Assembly (NCBI RefSeq): GCF_009789195.1
Contig: NZ_WSTC01000042.1
Span: 1 to 46,775 of the forward strand
Direction of reading: 5' to 3'
DNA from: Paenibacillus sp. MMS18-CY102
GTDB taxonomy: Bacteria > Bacillota > Bacilli > Paenibacillales > Paenibacillaceae
Length of the DNA: 46,775 nt
This document shows positions 1-7,923 of the stretch, in pieces. Every line of letters starts with the position of its first letter. The stretch's first letter is position 1. A program made the position numbers and the translations under genes. Under the pieces are notes generated by a model. It made no database searches. It saw nothing but the letters and a program-made list of their open reading frames with translations, and had not been told where the DNA came from.

Positions 1-126
1 CGTTAAAAAGGTATCCTTCGCAATTATTTAGGCGACTTCTATTTGTCAAGTGTTTTATCTTGTTTTTAGCTAGAAATCTATTGAACTTTTGTCCTTACAG
101 TTGTTGGGGCGAACTGCATAAGTCAT

Positions 127-1087
127 GTGAAGAGAAAAGCTATCAAAATAACAAAGATAAGTTTGCTGATCGTTGTTCTGTTAGTGCTGACTGGGTTGGT
201 GTTTCCTACATGGACGCCTGCCATCAAAGGTGAAAACAGCATAAGCATGTTGGAGCAGATCGAGATCAACGGCGCAGGGCATGAAGTAATGATCAGAGGG
301 AGCGACCGGCGCAATCCGATCATCATTTTTGTGCATGGCGGACCGGGGTGTTCCGAAATTCCGTATGTACGGAAATATCAAGATTTGCTTGAGAAAAATT
401 TTACGATTGTACATTACGACCAACGAGGCAGCGGGAAATCCTATCATTTCTTTGAGGACTATTCCAATTTATCAACAGGCTTGCTCGTCGATGATTTATT
501 AGAGCTTACAGATTACGTGAAAGAGATGCTGGGGCAAGAGAAAGTGCTGCTAATCGGCCATTCTTTTGGCACATACATTGGGATGAAAGCCGCGGCCAAA
601 GCACCGGAGAAATTTGTGGCTTACATTGGCATTGGGCAGGTTGCTAATCAAGTGCAGAGCGAATTGGACAGTTTGGATTATGCCATCGGCCAAGCTAAGC
701 GAGCTGGCCATGTAAAAGATGCGGAGCGATTAGAGCTTCTGAGGGGTCCGATCAAACGGGGGGAACAATCCACTCCTAGAGACATGATTCGAAAATACGG
801 CGGAGCAGCCCGATTAATTAACGATAACAGGGATTATTACACAGGCTTTCTATTTAATCGGGAATATAATTTGCTTGATGTTTCCTTTGTACATGGTCAT
901 GGGGCAATATGATTATATGACATCCACTAATGCGGCAAACGATTATTTTGATGTGCTGGAAGCGCCTAAGAAGGAATTTGTTGTGTTCAAAAATTCGGCT
1001 CATTATCCCCAGTTCGAGGAAAAAGAGCTTTTCGCGGAATGGTTAAACACGAAATGGAGAGAGCTGGCTCCGAGCGTTCGGCGGTAG
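127..1087 (+). pseudogene. alpha/beta hydrolase (proline iminopeptidase-like), frameshifted with internal deletion
   Basis: A signal-anchor-like N-terminus is followed by the hallmarks of an alpha/beta hydrolase: oxyanion motif HGGPG, nucleophile elbow GHSFGTY, then acid GQYDYMT and histidine SAHYPQFEE. The first half reads in the frame starting with GTG 127 and stops at 912. The acid and histidine motifs lie in another frame, from about 875 to 1087. The two frames meet directly after FNREYNLLDV, where family members carry a few dozen more residues of the cap and linker. The gene therefore seems to have lost a segment whose length is not a multiple of three. All four catalytic elements survive as sequence but cannot be made as one chain. 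The decay looks recent, because both halves are otherwise open and well conserved. Confidence 0.8.
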
Positions 1088-1138
1088 CTGGAATGCGACA
1101 TGGATAACGTCCTGCCTTATTGCAGCAAAGCAATCGAA

Positions 1139-1179
1139 CAAAAGCCGTTCATCCTTATGCCAAGGATGAACGGCTTTTG
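1139..1179. terminator. 18-bp perfect hairpin between convergent genes
   Basis: The arms at 1139-1156 and 1162-1179 pair perfectly over 18 bp with a 5-nt loop, and each arm ends in a short A or T run, so it could serve both strands. The TAA of the diguanylate cyclase gene on the minus strand falls at the loop edge, so the last codons of that gene form one arm. Confidence 0.75.
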
Positions 1180-2954
1180 CTGCTCGCTTGCGCCATAGTC
1201 GTCCGATCTTTCCCGCCAGCCTTCGACTCATATAATGCAGTATCCGCTCTCTCAATTACAGAAGACGGGTCCTCATCTTGCTCCTGCAAGCTGGAGATGC
1301 CAATAGAGACCGTAATGGGCGGCAAATCTGGACCATGCAACTTGTGGGCACCTTCGCGCAGCTGCTCCGCAAGCGCATACAATTCATCCGCCGTTTCGCA
1401 TTGCATCAGAATGCCGAACTCTTCGCCTCCGTAGCGGAAACAAATATCCTCTTCCCGCGCTGCGGCCTGCATGAATCTCGCCAGTTTTTTGAGCACTTCA
1501 TCTCCGGCTAGATGCCCGTACGTATCGTTAATCGACTTGAAGTTGTCGATATCCAGCAAGAGCAGGGAGAAGGGCTGCCGCCGATCGATCCACTCTTGGA
1601 TTACGTTATCGAACGTCCTGCGATTGAAGAGCCCCGTTAATCCATCATGCCAAGCTTGTGTCTGGAAGGATTGGTGAACCTCGACAATATGCGTATATAA
1701 CTGGCTCACTTCCTGTATGGCTAACGAAACCTGCTCTTGCTTGATTTTCAGTCCCATGCTGCGGGACAGGTCGCCTTCTGCCATCTCTTTCAGCAGGATG
1801 GAGGTGCGAATGATCGGTCTTGTAATCGCTTTGTTGAAGTAGACATAGATGGCTGCTGATAACGCAACAGAGAGCCCAATGACGATACCGAAAGCAGTGT
1901 AGATCAACTGGGTGATATTGTGTGACTCCTGCTTCCTAACTTCCAGCCGGGCAGATTCCGTTTGTTTAATTTGGTTGATAACCGATTTCATCGCCGTTTC
2001 AATATCCCGATTGGATTCATGCGATTGCAGCTCTGTATCGGCGTTCGTCACGCCGGAAATTTTTAATTTATAATCCAAATCCGTCATCATGCTTTGCATT
2101 TTTTCGAGCCACTTCTGCTCCAGCTCGGCAAGCTTGGTTAACGATTTTGTTTGTTCTAGGCTATCGGCTGCCAGTGTCCGCGAAGCATTCGTTGCTTGAT
2201 CAAACTTCATCTTTACATCAGCAAGAACGCCGCTAACGTCTTCGCGAATAAACTGGCCATTGTTGATCAAATCCTGGCCTTCATCCGTATGGATGAGAGA
2301 CACGCGGCTTAAGGAAACATTATGGTCCGGCAAACCAACAGCAGTGCCATCCACGTTCCCTAGGGCAAATACGATATGAGCCAACTTATCCGTGGCATTA
2401 TCCATGTGGAACGTTATGCTGAACGTCTTTTTCTCTTTGGTCAAGCGGAATTGTTGCACGAGATGTTTGTTATAGTTAACGCTATTCTCGAGCAGGACGG
2501 CCATATTTCGATCAATCGTCGAGCTAGCATCGAAGGTAAGCGTGTAGGTGTTCCCGTGGATCAGCTCGAAGGACCCTTGCATAATTTGGATCGTCCAAAA
2601 TTGAGAGCCGCTATAGTTCACATTCGTCTTCAGCTGGCCTTCCGACATATCGAAGTAAGCGGACCCTCCGGTTCCATTGTCCACATACGTTTTCCAGCCG
2701 TTGCCCGAATAATAGTAGGTTAGGGTGTCTTCAGCATCTTTAATGGCTGATTCGATTCCATTCATATGTAGCAGTACCGTATTAGAGTTGTTATTGCGTT
2801 CGTTGACGCTATTTAATCGGTTCATTCCGTAATAAGCGCTAGCGCCAATGAACAGAACCATCCCAATAATGATACAGAACGCCGTGATGATTAGATGCTT
2901 GATGCTAAACTTATGCTGAAGTGAACTGTCTTTAGATCGGGGCAGCTCAGCCAT
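1155..2954 (-). CDS. membrane diguanylate cyclase (GGDEF) with CBM4/9-like extracellular domain
   Basis: This should make cyclic di-GMP from two GTP at the inner face of the membrane. From the ATG at 2954 (site AAAGGTGG just upstream; an in-frame start 14 codons earlier lacks one) it has 599 residues. The order is TM1 about 19-42, an outside region 43-348, TM2 about 350-374, a HAMP-like linker 375-425, and GGDEF 431-585. The active motif is GGEEF at 509-513, preceded five residues earlier by REED, an intact RxxD product-inhibition site. Residues 85-235 resemble a CBM4/9 jelly roll: a WKTYVDNGTGGSA start, QFWTIQ, GNTYTLTFDASS, a KKTFSITFHM strand, IVFALGNV, and a closing VSLSRVSLI. An outside sugar or polysaccharide ligand is an inference. 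It stands alone. Confidence 0.88.
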   Translation of the reverse strand: MAELPRSKDSSLQHKFSIKHLIITAFCIIIGMVLFIGASAYYGMNRLNSVNERNNNSNTVLLHMNGIESAIKDAEDTLTYYYSGNGWKTYVDNGTGGSAYFDMSEGQLKTNVNYSGSQFWTIQIMQGSFELIHGNTYTLTFDASSTIDRNMAVLLENSVNYNKHLVQQFRLTKEKKTFSITFHMDNATDKLAHIVFALGNVDGTAVGLPDHNVSLSRVSLIHTDEGQDLINNGQFIREDVSGVLADVKMKFDQATNASRTLAADSLEQTKSLTKLAELEQKWLEKMQSMMTDLDYKLKISGVTNADTELQSHESNRDIETAMKSVINQIKQTESARLEVRKQESHNITQLIYTAFGIVIGLSVALSAAIYVYFNKAITRPIIRTSILLKEMAEGDLSRSMGLKIKQEQVSLAIQEVSQLYTHIVEVHQSFQTQAWHDGLTGLFNRRTFDNVIQEWIDRRQPFSLLLLDIDNFKSINDTYGHLAGDEVLKKLARFMQAAAREEDICFRYGGEEFGILMQCETADELYALAEQLREGAHKLHGPDLPPITVSIGISSLQEQDEDPSSVIERADTALYESKAGGKDRTTMAQASSKSRSSLA

Positions 2955-3043
2955 TCCAAATCCACCTTTATTTGTATTGTAAGGTTCAAACGACAAACTA
3001 CTAGATTCGACAAAAAATGCGCAATTCCTTTTTTCAAAAAGGC

Positions 3044-3096
3044 TTTACAGGACACCAAAAGGTGTTATATTATTAAATAGGACACCGAATGGTGTC
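3044..3096 (+). promoter_or_regulatory. promoter of the DoxX-like gene with two palindromic operators
   Basis: A -35 TTTACA (3044-3049) and -10 TATATT (3066-3071) are 16 nt apart. The spacer is filled by GACACC-AAAA-GGTGTT (3051-3066). A second copy, GACACC-GAAT-GGTGTC (3081-3096), lies downstream, exactly 30 bp centre to centre, about three helical turns. This is the layout of a repressor with two dimers on one face of the DNA. No obvious cognate regulator gene is next to it. Confidence 0.75.
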
Positions 3097-3130
3097 GGTT
3101 TAAAATAAGAAACAGAAAAGGGGATTTCAA

Positions 3131-3499
3131 ATGCACATATTAACGATCATTCTTCAAAGCTGGCTGCTATTCTCCATGGCTTTCTTCGGCGGAAGCAAAC
3201 TTGCAGGGGCCAAACATCAGATCGAATTGTTTGATTCCGTTAAACTTCCACAATGGTTTCGGGTCTGGACGGGCTACGTTCAAATTGCTGGTTGTATAGG
3301 GCTCATTATCGGCTACTGGTATCCGGAGATTGCAGCATGGACAGCCATTTGCATAGGCATCATGATGCTGGTAGCATACTTCTCGCATATCAGAGTCAAA
3401 CATCCGATCGGTAAAGTAGTGCCGGCTTTATTGAACCTTGTTATTGCAGCGGCAGTTGTTGTTTTATATGCAGATGAACTGGCGTTTCTGGTTGGGTAA
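3131..3499 (+). CDS. DoxX-like membrane protein
   Basis: The 122-residue protein has four predicted hydrophobic segments and the small DoxX-like build: LLFSMAFFGGSKLAG near the start, a short amphipathic loop, then GYVQIAGCIGLIIGYW, WTAICIGIMMLVAYFSH and LLNLVIAAAVVVLYA. AAAAGGGG precedes the ATG at a workable distance. DoxX-like proteins are often linked to thiol or electrophile stress, but the exact role is unknown here. Transcription probably depends on the double-palindrome promoter upstream, which suggests inducible control by an ArsR, TetR or similar repressor encoded elsewhere (inference). Confidence 0.75.
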   Translation: MHILTIILQSWLLFSMAFFGGSKLAGAKHQIELFDSVKLPQWFRVWTGYVQIAGCIGLIIGYWYPEIAAWTAICIGIMMLVAYFSHIRVKHPIGKVVPALLNLVIAAAVVVLYADELAFLVG

Positions 3500-3556
3500 T
3501 TAACAACCGGGAAGGTGCAGCTGTGAAAGTTCAATCTCCTTCCATTATGTGCTATC

Positions 3557-3776
3557 AAAATACTAGAAAAGTGGCTTAATTTAATCGAAGAAGCGCCTGA
3601 TACATTTAGTTTTACGAAGAGAATTGGTTTGGAAAGAAGAAGAGAACGGAGAAGGTTACTGGGAGCAGACGAGAAATAGGCTGCAACGGGACTTTTACAA
3701 AATGAATTAGAAAAGTTGATTAGCTTGTTGGCTAAAACTTCACGCAATAATCAATTCATCATACATTTTGGAATCT
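3557..3776 (+). pseudogene. decayed coding remnant in three frames
   Basis: Short protein-like stretches follow one another in different frames: KILEKWLNLIEEAPDTF then SFTKRIGLERRR, then EEENGEGYWEQTRNRLQRDF in a second frame, then LLQNELEKLISLLAKTSRNN in a third. Their composition and order suggest one former gene broken by small indels. I do not recognise the family. It may once have been joined to the open frame that follows, which starts immediately after a stop. Confidence 0.45.
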
Positions 3777-3783
3777 AAACTAG

Positions 3784-4137
3784 GTGCAGACCGTATATTT
3801 GATTCACTCAAAGTACCGTAATGCTATTAGCGAAGTTACCCTTTCCATATCACTAAGAGCACTGAAGAACACGCCTTGTGTATTCCACTTTCATACTTGG
3901 GAGGACCCCATTTCGGGAAGCCCTCTATTAGTTGGTGTTTACTTAAACCAAATCGTATCGGGTAATGTTGAGAAATTCAATTTGCATCATCCAAGAATAG
4001 TTAGGCAATTCATTTTGTATGGATTGGAGAATGGATGGAATGGAGCAAATCGCATCGCGTTTCATGATGGGTTGGAAGTGCTCAGTAAGCTGGGATACGA
4101 TGCATCAGGGCTTAAACCGGATGAATTTCACTATTAG
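3784..4137 (+). CDS. hypothetical protein, possibly the surviving 3' part of a decayed gene
   Basis: The frame is 117 residues from a GTG directly after a TAG. There is no convincing ribosome site, and the upstream 230 bp are a broken coding remnant. The C-terminal half is well ordered (FHTWEDPISGSPLLVGVYL, EKFNLHHPRIVRQFILYGLENGW, a final GLEVLSKLGYD) and looks like a genuine soluble domain. I do not recognise the family. Because the start is weak and the context decayed, it may be the tail of a pseudogene and not an expressed gene. It ends just before a strong bidirectional hairpin. Confidence 0.5.
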   Translation: MQTVYLIHSKYRNAISEVTLSISLRALKNTPCVFHFHTWEDPISGSPLLVGVYLNQIVSGNVEKFNLHHPRIVRQFILYGLENGWNGANRIAFHDGLEVLSKLGYDASGLKPDEFHY

Positions 4138-4148
4138 AAAATAAAAAC

Positions 4149-4198
4149 AGTGGCAGCCGGGACTTATTATTTCAACCCAAAGCTGCCACTATTTTTAT
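4149..4198. terminator. bidirectional terminator hairpin
   Basis: AGTGGCAGC (4149-4157) pairs with GCTGCCACT (4182-4190). A T-rich run follows on the plus strand and another on the minus strand. It separates the hypothetical gene from the convergent DUF2306 gene. Confidence 0.8.
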
Positions 4199-4213
4199 TT
4201 CCGCACATCTCCA

Positions 4214-4843
4214 CTAGCCCAGCTTGAATACCCTTATCCAAAAGCTCGGCACAACAAGCAGCAGCGCAATAGCGCCATAAATGCTAATCGTGTAGCTGGC
4301 CACATAATCGAGCCCGAACCCTTGCTGCAAGATCGCAGTAAGCAGATGAATGAGCAGATTGGTGAAACAAAAGGCGTAGCTGCGAATCATCCAATGGCGG
4401 TGCTGGATGATTCGTTTTCTTTTAATCTGGACAATGGCCGTTATTGTGACAAATATCCAGATGAGATTAAGCGCATTGAAGCCCATGCTGCTGATCTTCC
4501 CTCCCGTGGCATAAGGCGCCATGTATCCGGATGTGAGCACAACGAGAAGGACGGCCCCTGCATAAACATAGCCGTTGATGCGATGGAACTTGCGGCTGCT
4601 CTCGCGGAGGCGCTCAGAGAAATTGAGCAATCCCGCCGCCATGGCGACGCAAGCGAAGGCAACATGAATGTACATCACGTTTAGCCAGATTGGCAGCTTA
4701 GGCTGGCGTTTCAATCCAGCCTTGTGGCTCAGGAAATGTTCGGCTCCGGGATCGATGATATAGTTGTTCACTAAGGCATAAAGGATAAATAACACGGTGA
4801 CGCATGCCATAAGCGCATATAACCGTTTGTGATTATTATTCAT
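4214..4843 (-). CDS. DUF2306-family membrane protein
   Basis: The 209-residue integral membrane protein has about six hydrophobic segments and the DUF2306 pattern: YIHVAFACVAMAAGLLNF, KFHRINGYVYAGAVLL, then HRHWMIRSYAFCFTNL. The conserved histidines of the last two segments (HR.NGY and QHRHWMIRS) suggest a haem or metal site, though no function is established. The ATG at 4843 shares one base with the TGA of the upstream DJ-1 gene (TGATG), so translation is probably coupled and both are made from one message. An upstream in-frame start would overlap the DJ-1 gene by 138 nt and is unlikely. Confidence 0.8.
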   Translation of the reverse strand: MNNNHKRLYALMACVTVLFILYALVNNYIIDPGAEHFLSHKAGLKRQPKLPIWLNVMYIHVAFACVAMAAGLLNFSERLRESSRKFHRINGYVYAGAVLLVVLTSGYMAPYATGGKISSMGFNALNLIWIFVTITAIVQIKRKRIIQHRHWMIRSYAFCFTNLLIHLLTAILQQGFGLDYVASYTISIYGAIALLLVVPSFWIRVFKLG

Positions 4844-5856
4844 CAGGAAATCCGAACGCCGGTTAATTTGGATGCAGGCAGCAACCCGGCTTTGGCGATG
4901 CCGCTCATCTGGCCGCCATCCACGCTCACTTCGAACTTGAGGTTCAAGCGCATCGGCTTCGTAATGCGAAGCGACCAGCAAAGCTGGCTGCCCCTAAGTT
5001 CAGCATTTATAAAATCGATCACATCGTCCCCTTGCGTTGCCGTGCCTTGAATCGTTCCATTGCTTGTCGATATCCGCAGCTTGACCAGCATTTTCCCAAC
5101 AGGTGTAGCGATGCTCGTGTCCCACTCGCCGTCGAAGGCGGATGGCTTTGCTCCATTATCTTGTTGGCTTTCGCTAGCTGGATGTTCCGGCTCTCCGCCA
5201 GCCATCAGCTTAGAAGGGCTAGGGGCCATTCCTTGCGCACGCCACACCGTTCCCCTTCGTTCATATTCGAATAACTGTTCAACTGCGAGAGCGATCTGCG
5301 GCCCAAGCTCGCGTTCCACAAGATATAGCGCAAGATCCAGCCCCGCGGTAACGCCGCCTGCTGTAACCAAATCGCCGTCGTCTACGACGCGTGCATGAAT
5401 GGGAATCGCTCCTGTCGCCGCGAGCAATTCCATGCCCAGATGGTTGGTAACAGCGGGCCTCCCTTCAATCAAGCCTCCCATAGCCAGCACGAGAGAACCG
5501 CCGCATACCGTCCCCACAATGAGATCGGGTTGCCCGAGCGCTTGTTGGAGCAAGCCGGCCAATTCTGTATTTACCCGGGCCAGAATAGCTGGAATGGAAT
5601 CGGGACCGTCCCCATCAAGTGTACCGCAAGCGCCGGGCACGATAATGATGCCTGCACAATCGGGGTCCAGCCTGCTACTCGCTTCAAGCTTGACGCCATT
5701 AACCCCGCTGGCTACGGATCTCGGCCCTTCGGCGGTGACGAATGAGACACTAAGCGAACCAGGAACAGACATTTCAGCAGCGAAAAACACTTCGTAGGGC
5801 GCTATAGCATCCAGCAGGTCAAAGCCATCAAATAATACGATTTGAACATTTAGCAT
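4843..5856 (-). CDS. DJ-1/PfpI-family protein fused to a lipocalin-like C-terminal domain
   Basis: Residues 1-205 form a DJ-1/PfpI domain like the isonitrile-hydratase branch: the nucleophile elbow GTVCGGS places the reactive cysteine at 118, and TNH supplies a histidine at 139. After a proline-, serine- and glutamine-rich linker (about 210-235), residues 238-337 form a beta-rich domain (WDTSIATPVGKM, GTIQGTATQGDD, MRLNLKFEVSVDGG, MSGIAKAG). That domain resembles one found attached to oxidoreductases and hydrolases. AGGAGGA sits 7 nt before the ATG at 5856; the TTG two codons upstream is closer than ideal. The pairing with the DUF2306 membrane protein suggests a shared task. The substrate is unknown. 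Confidence 0.82.
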   Translation of the reverse strand: MLNVQIVLFDGFDLLDAIAPYEVFFAAEMSVPGSLSVSFVTAEGPRSVASGVNGVKLEASSRLDPDCAGIIIVPGACGTLDGDGPDSIPAILARVNTELAGLLQQALGQPDLIVGTVCGGSLVLAMGGLIEGRPAVTNHLGMELLAATGAIPIHARVVDDGDLVTAGGVTAGLDLALYLVERELGPQIALAVEQLFEYERRGTVWRAQGMAPSPSKLMAGGEPEHPASESQQDNGAKPSAFDGEWDTSIATPVGKMLVKLRISTSNGTIQGTATQGDDVIDFINAELRGSQLCWSLRITKPMRLNLKFEVSVDGGQMSGIAKAGLLPASKLTGVRIS

Positions 5857-6064
5857 GGGCAAATCCTCCTAATGAGCTGATTTCTCATGCCATCATAACG
5901 ATTGAAGTTCACAAACGAAGCGTTACAACCGTCACAAAATAATAAACAAAAGATCACAGAACATGTTTGGCGATGTTATTTCTTGCAGCAATAATGATAG
6001 ACTAAGATGCATATCGCAAGATCAGAATGCGGCAACGGCGCAATTAGGGATAGGTGGAATAGTC

Positions 6065-6760
6065 GTGAGTGAGTGGAGAACGATTCTAGTGGTGGACGAT
6101 GACCCGAGCATCGTCGAGCTATTAAGGGACTTTCTGGAGTATGAGAACTTTCATGTCCAAACAGCCTGTGATGCGGCGCAAGCGCTCGCCATATTTCAGC
6201 GGGAACCGATTCATTGCATTGTGCTGGATATTATGATGCCGGGGCAAAACGGCTTCGAATTGTGCCGGGCCATTCGCTCGGAGAGCAGCGTTCCGATCCT
6301 GTTCTTAAGTGCGCGCAGCGATGATGTAGACAAGATTCGAGGCCTGACGCTTGGCGGCGACGATTACATCGTCAAAACGGCTTCGCCGGGCGAAATCATC
6401 GCCAGAGTCAAGGCCGTATTGCGGCGAACCGATACTCAGCAGGCGCAGCAGCAACTGAGCCAAGCAGTGCTGGATTACGGACGCCTGCAGATCAATCTGC
6501 CCACACGCGAAGTATTCGTAGCCGGGCAAAGCATCTCGCTCACCCCAAGGGAATTTGAGCTGCTGCAATTGTTTGTTGAGAACCCGAGGCAGGTTTTCAC
6601 CTATGGCCAATTGCTTGACCGTTTATGGGAAGGCGTCGGCGATAAGCATACCGTTCGCGTTCATCTTAGCCGGCTGCGGGATAAAATCGAATTGGACCCG
6701 GCACAGCCCCAATATCTAATCAACGTATGGGGCGTAGGGTATCGATTTGAGGGAGGGTAA
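6065..6760 (+). CDS. OmpR/PhoB-family response regulator
   Basis: The 231-residue protein has a receiver at 5-120, with acidic residues DDD 11-13, phospho-acceptor Asp55 (VLDIMMP), and Lys104. The residues after that lysine read TASP, where most relatives have a proline and phenylalanine (KPF). A winged-helix DNA-binding domain (about 130-230) ends in VWGVGYRF. AGGTGG lies 7 nt before the GTG at 6065. An in-frame start 34 codons upstream has no ribosome site, and it would add residues ahead of the normal receiver start. The next gene begins one base after its stop, so regulator and kinase form an operon. It faces away from the DJ-1 gene; no direct target is obvious. Confidence 0.9.
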   Translation: MSEWRTILVVDDDPSIVELLRDFLEYENFHVQTACDAAQALAIFQREPIHCIVLDIMMPGQNGFELCRAIRSESSVPILFLSARSDDVDKIRGLTLGGDDYIVKTASPGEIIARVKAVLRRTDTQQAQQQLSQAVLDYGRLQINLPTREVFVAGQSISLTPREFELLQLFVENPRQVFTYGQLLDRLWEGVGDKHTVRVHLSRLRDKIELDPAQPQYLINVWGVGYRFEGG

Positions 6761-6761
6761 T

Positions 6762-7844
6762 ATGAGAACGGTACGCATTCGTACATTCACCTTATCTAGC
6801 TTGTACCTGATCCTAACGTTGCCGTGGTTGTTTTATGTTGCAGCACATTTTGCCGTAACGGGAACGGTACGTTTTGGGAGCAACCATTCCTCAGGGGATA
6901 GCATGATCGTTCCGATCATTGCCGCTGTTGCCGGATTGCTGCTCGCTTTCGCCATGGTTGGCGTGGCTATGCGAAGGAGGTTGCTTCACCCGCTTGAGCA
7001 AATGAGCGCCGCCGCTCGCCAAATTGCCGGGGGAGAATGGGGCTTGCAGCTGCCACGGTCCAAAATCAAAGAAATCGACGAGGTACGAGACAGCTTCAAC
7101 GTGATGGCGAAGGGGCTCCAAGCATCAAATGAGAAACAAGTGGAGCTGGAGGCGGAGCGGCGGTTTGTCATCGCGGCGGTCGCCCATGATTTGCGGACAC
7201 CGTTATTCGCATTACGGGGTTATTTGGACGGGATGGAGCAAGGAATTGCGAATTCACCGGAAAAACTAGCCAAATATTTGGCCGTTTGCAAGGAGAAGTC
7301 GGTGCAGCTGGATATGCTCGTCGAGGATCTGTTCACGTTTACGAAGGTCGAATATATGGAAGCGGAGCTTCAATGCCAGAAGATTGATTTTAAGCACATC
7401 CTGCAGAAATCCGTAGAAAGCTTTAGCCCGTTAGCTCGTGAGAAACACTTATCCGTCATCACGAATTTCGTGGAATGCGATGCCACTATAGCTGGCGATG
7501 CGCACTTATTGGAGCGTGCCATGAACAACCTATTGGACAATGCCGCTAGGCATACGCCAGCCCAAGGGCAGATTGTTGTGCAATGCGGCAAGGAAGGCGG
7601 CAGGATAACCTTTTCCATTCAGGATACAGGGCCGGGCTTCTCATCAGAGGGCTTGCATCGTGCATTCGAACCGCTGTATCGTGGCGAGGAGTCAAGAAAT
7701 CGGACAACGGGTGGAGCCGGGCTGGGACTAACAATTGCGAGGCGAGTGATAAGGCGGCACGGGGGCGAGCTAGCTGTTGAAAATCATTCCGATGGCGGGT
7801 CGCGGATATCGGGCTGGATAGCTGCAATAAATAATGAGGGTTAA
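6762..7844 (+). CDS. sensor histidine kinase
   Basis: The 360-residue kinase has TM1 about 9-31, a very short outside loop (about 16 residues), TM2 48-70, HAMP 71-122, and HisKA with His142 (VAHDLRTPLFAL). The ATPase domain shows NNLLDNAARH, DTGPGF and GGAGLGLTIARR. The tiny loop puts it among intramembrane-sensing kinases, which in Firmicutes often watch cell-envelope stress (family knowledge; the signal here is unknown). The ATG at 6762 is preceded by GGGAGGG inside the last codons of the regulator gene. A perfect rho-independent terminator ends the operon. Confidence 0.9.
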   Translation: MRTVRIRTFTLSSLYLILTLPWLFYVAAHFAVTGTVRFGSNHSSGDSMIVPIIAAVAGLLLAFAMVGVAMRRRLLHPLEQMSAAARQIAGGEWGLQLPRSKIKEIDEVRDSFNVMAKGLQASNEKQVELEAERRFVIAAVAHDLRTPLFALRGYLDGMEQGIANSPEKLAKYLAVCKEKSVQLDMLVEDLFTFTKVEYMEAELQCQKIDFKHILQKSVESFSPLAREKHLSVITNFVECDATIAGDAHLLERAMNNLLDNAARHTPAQGQIVVQCGKEGGRITFSIQDTGPGFSSEGLHRAFEPLYRGEESRNRTTGGAGLGLTIARRVIRRHGGELAVENHSDGGSRISGWIAAINNEG

Positions 7845-7852
7845 CTACAAAG

Positions 7853-7897
7853 TGACCGTTTCAAGCACATGAAGTGCTTTGGAAACGGTCATTTTTT
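7853..7897 (+). terminator. rho-independent terminator of the regulator/kinase operon
   Basis: The outer arms TGACCGTTTC (7853-7862) and GAAACGGTCA (7882-7891), plus inner AAGCAC/GTGCTT, form a long stem followed by TTTTTT. Confidence 0.9.
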
Positions 7898-7923
7898 GCA
7901 TATTGGCAATGTCACGCCCTATA

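Noticed and set aside
1-126. A promoter or riboswitch at the left edge
   Set aside because: The stretch is AT-rich with several weak -10 and -35 look-alikes but no pairing structure or clear signal.
5908-5938. Direct repeats of the ACAAA type upstream of the first response regulator
   Set aside because: The copies are spaced unevenly (14 and 9 bp) and differ in sequence, so a regulator box is not convincing.
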